Shown in pieces: positions 5,628 through 6,275 of a DNA stretch of 6,275 bases. The notes beneath the pieces are model-generated. The model worked only from the letters and a program-made list of their open reading frames with translations. It ran no database searches and was not told where the DNA came from. The stretch comes from Chloroflexota bacterium. GTDB lineage: Bacteria; Chloroflexota; Limnocylindria; P2-11E. A program made the position numbers and the translations under genes. The stretch lies in assembly GCA_005889445.1 (NCBI GenBank), contig VBGS01000057.1, positions 1 to 6,275 of the forward strand, in the 5' to 3' direction. The stretch's first letter is position 1; every line of letters begins with the position of its first letter.

Positions 5628-6275
5628 GCCGGACGAGGCAGCGCGGCGCGCATGACGGCGAGCGGCGGCTCCAGCCCGGTCCAGAGCTGGAACGAACGCC
5701 CCGCCTGATGCAACAGCATGCTGAGACCGTCGACCACGGCCACATTCTCGATGGCTTTCGCGCGATTGACGAGCGGCGTGGGCGCCGCGGTCGGCACCAG
5801 GTCGATCACCGCGCCGTGGAGCACGCGACCGCGTAGCGGATCCTCGTTGTGCAGCCCGAGCGGGGTCGCGTTCACCACGGCGTCGGCCTCGTCCAGGTCG
5901 CGCTGCGTCGGCCATGCGATCGCCCGGGCACGCCTGCGCTCGATCTCGATCGAGCGCGCGAGCCGGTCCGCACGGTCCCGCGTGCGATTCGCCACGAGGA
6001 CCTCGGCGCCCATCCGCAGGAGCTCGACGACGCAGGCCCGGGCCGCACCGCCCGCGCCCAGGACGATGACGCGGGTCGGTCGGACGCTTGCCTCGTCAAG
6101 CGCCTGGCGAAAGCCGTGCCCGTCGGTGTTGTCCGCCTCGAGCAGACCGCCGCGCCGCGTGATCGTGTTGACCGCGCCGATCCGACGAGCTTCGTCGCTG
6201 ACTCTCGCAATGAGCCTGATCACAGCCTCCTTGTGCGGGATCGTGACGTTCGCGCCGAGGACGTCTTCGCGCCGC
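5624..6275 (-). CDS. aroE: Shikimate dehydrogenase (NADP+), N-terminus cut by window
   Basis: 216 residues are visible, roughly the last three quarters of a typical 270-290 residue AroE; the gene continues past the right edge. It reduces 3-dehydroshikimate to shikimate with NADPH (step 4). Visible motifs, numbered from the first complete codon: NVTIPHKEAV (9-18) with catalytic Lys15; GAVNT (33-37); DNTDG (48-52) with catalytic Asp51; nucleotide-binding GAGGAA (73-78); NRT (96-98), the NADP 2'-phosphate site; NATPLG (135-140); and MLLHQAG, with the substrate-binding Gln190, then FQLWTG. One oddity is that the family DMVYxP loop reads DLVPTA, so the usual Tyr is Pro161. A GTG at 6223-6221 is not the start, since conserved sequence continues before it. 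The stop overlaps the aroC start (ATGA). As first visible gene of the train, its upstream region, outside the window, should hold the promoter or further operon genes. Confidence 0.95.
   Translation of the reverse strand, partial: RREDVLGANVTIPHKEAVIRLIARVSDEARRIGAVNTITRRGGLLEADNTDGHGFRQALDEASVRPTRVIVLGAGGAARACVVELLRMGAEVLVANRTRDRADRLARSIEIERRRARAIAWPTQRDLDEADAVVNATPLGLHNEDPLRGRVLHGAVIDLVPTAAPTPLVNRAKAIENVAVVDGLSMLLHQAGRSFQLWTGLEPPLAVMRAALPRPA

Noticed and set aside
4404..5708. 434-residue plus-strand open frame opposite aroC
   Set aside because: Same kind of antisense shadow; no recognisable domain, while aroC on the minus strand has all its signatures.
5628..5915. Upstream extension of the aroC frame to a 478-residue protein
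   Set aside because: The extension overlaps conserved aroE codons in another frame and has no similarity to AroC, which normally starts just before GESHG.
6221..6223. GTG as the start of aroE
   Set aside because: The same frame continues upstream with NVTIPHKE, the catalytic AroE motif, so the gene runs off the window.

Overview
This is a GC-rich (roughly 70% by eye) bacterial window, almost completely filled by a housekeeping gene train on the minus strand. Read in the direction of transcription (right to left) the order is aroE (5' end outside the window), aroC, a fused aroK-aroB, aroQ, efp, xseA, xseB. At the left edge the 3' part of an alpha/beta-hydrolase gene comes in on the plus strand and meets xseB tail to tail. 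The minus-strand genes overlap or nearly touch at every junction: ATGA for aroE/aroC, 6 nt gap for aroC/aroKB, GTGA for aroKB/aroQ, GTGA for aroQ/efp, 23 nt overlap for efp/xseA, 8 nt overlap for xseA/xseB. They therefore look like one translationally coupled operon whose promoter lies beyond the right edge.

Metabolically the right two thirds encode five of the seven steps from DAHP formation to chorismate: 3-dehydroquinate synthase and shikimate kinase in one polypeptide, type II 3-dehydroquinase, shikimate dehydrogenase and chorismate synthase. DAHP synthase and EPSP synthase (aroA) are not here. The left third of the operon switches to information processing: elongation factor P, which relieves ribosome stalling at polyproline, and the two subunits of exonuclease VII, a single-strand DNA nuclease.

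Organism: the base composition, GTG starts, the kinase-first aroK-aroB fusion, and an EF-P tip loop reading KLGRGSAQ instead of PGKG suggest a high-GC Chloroflexota lineage or a neighbouring terrabacterial phylum. That is an inference from remembered family features, not a search result. The aro-efp linkage is also common in Actinobacteria and Firmicutes.

I found no mobile element, CRISPR array, RNA gene or tRNA, and no gene of unknown type. There is no intergenic stretch longer than 6 bases, so there is no room for hidden elements apart from signals inside coding sequence. I do not see a previously undescribed system here. The points worth a second look are the bifunctional AroKB, the unusual EF-P tip, substrate-site substitutions in AroE and the kinase lid, and the very compact gene junctions.
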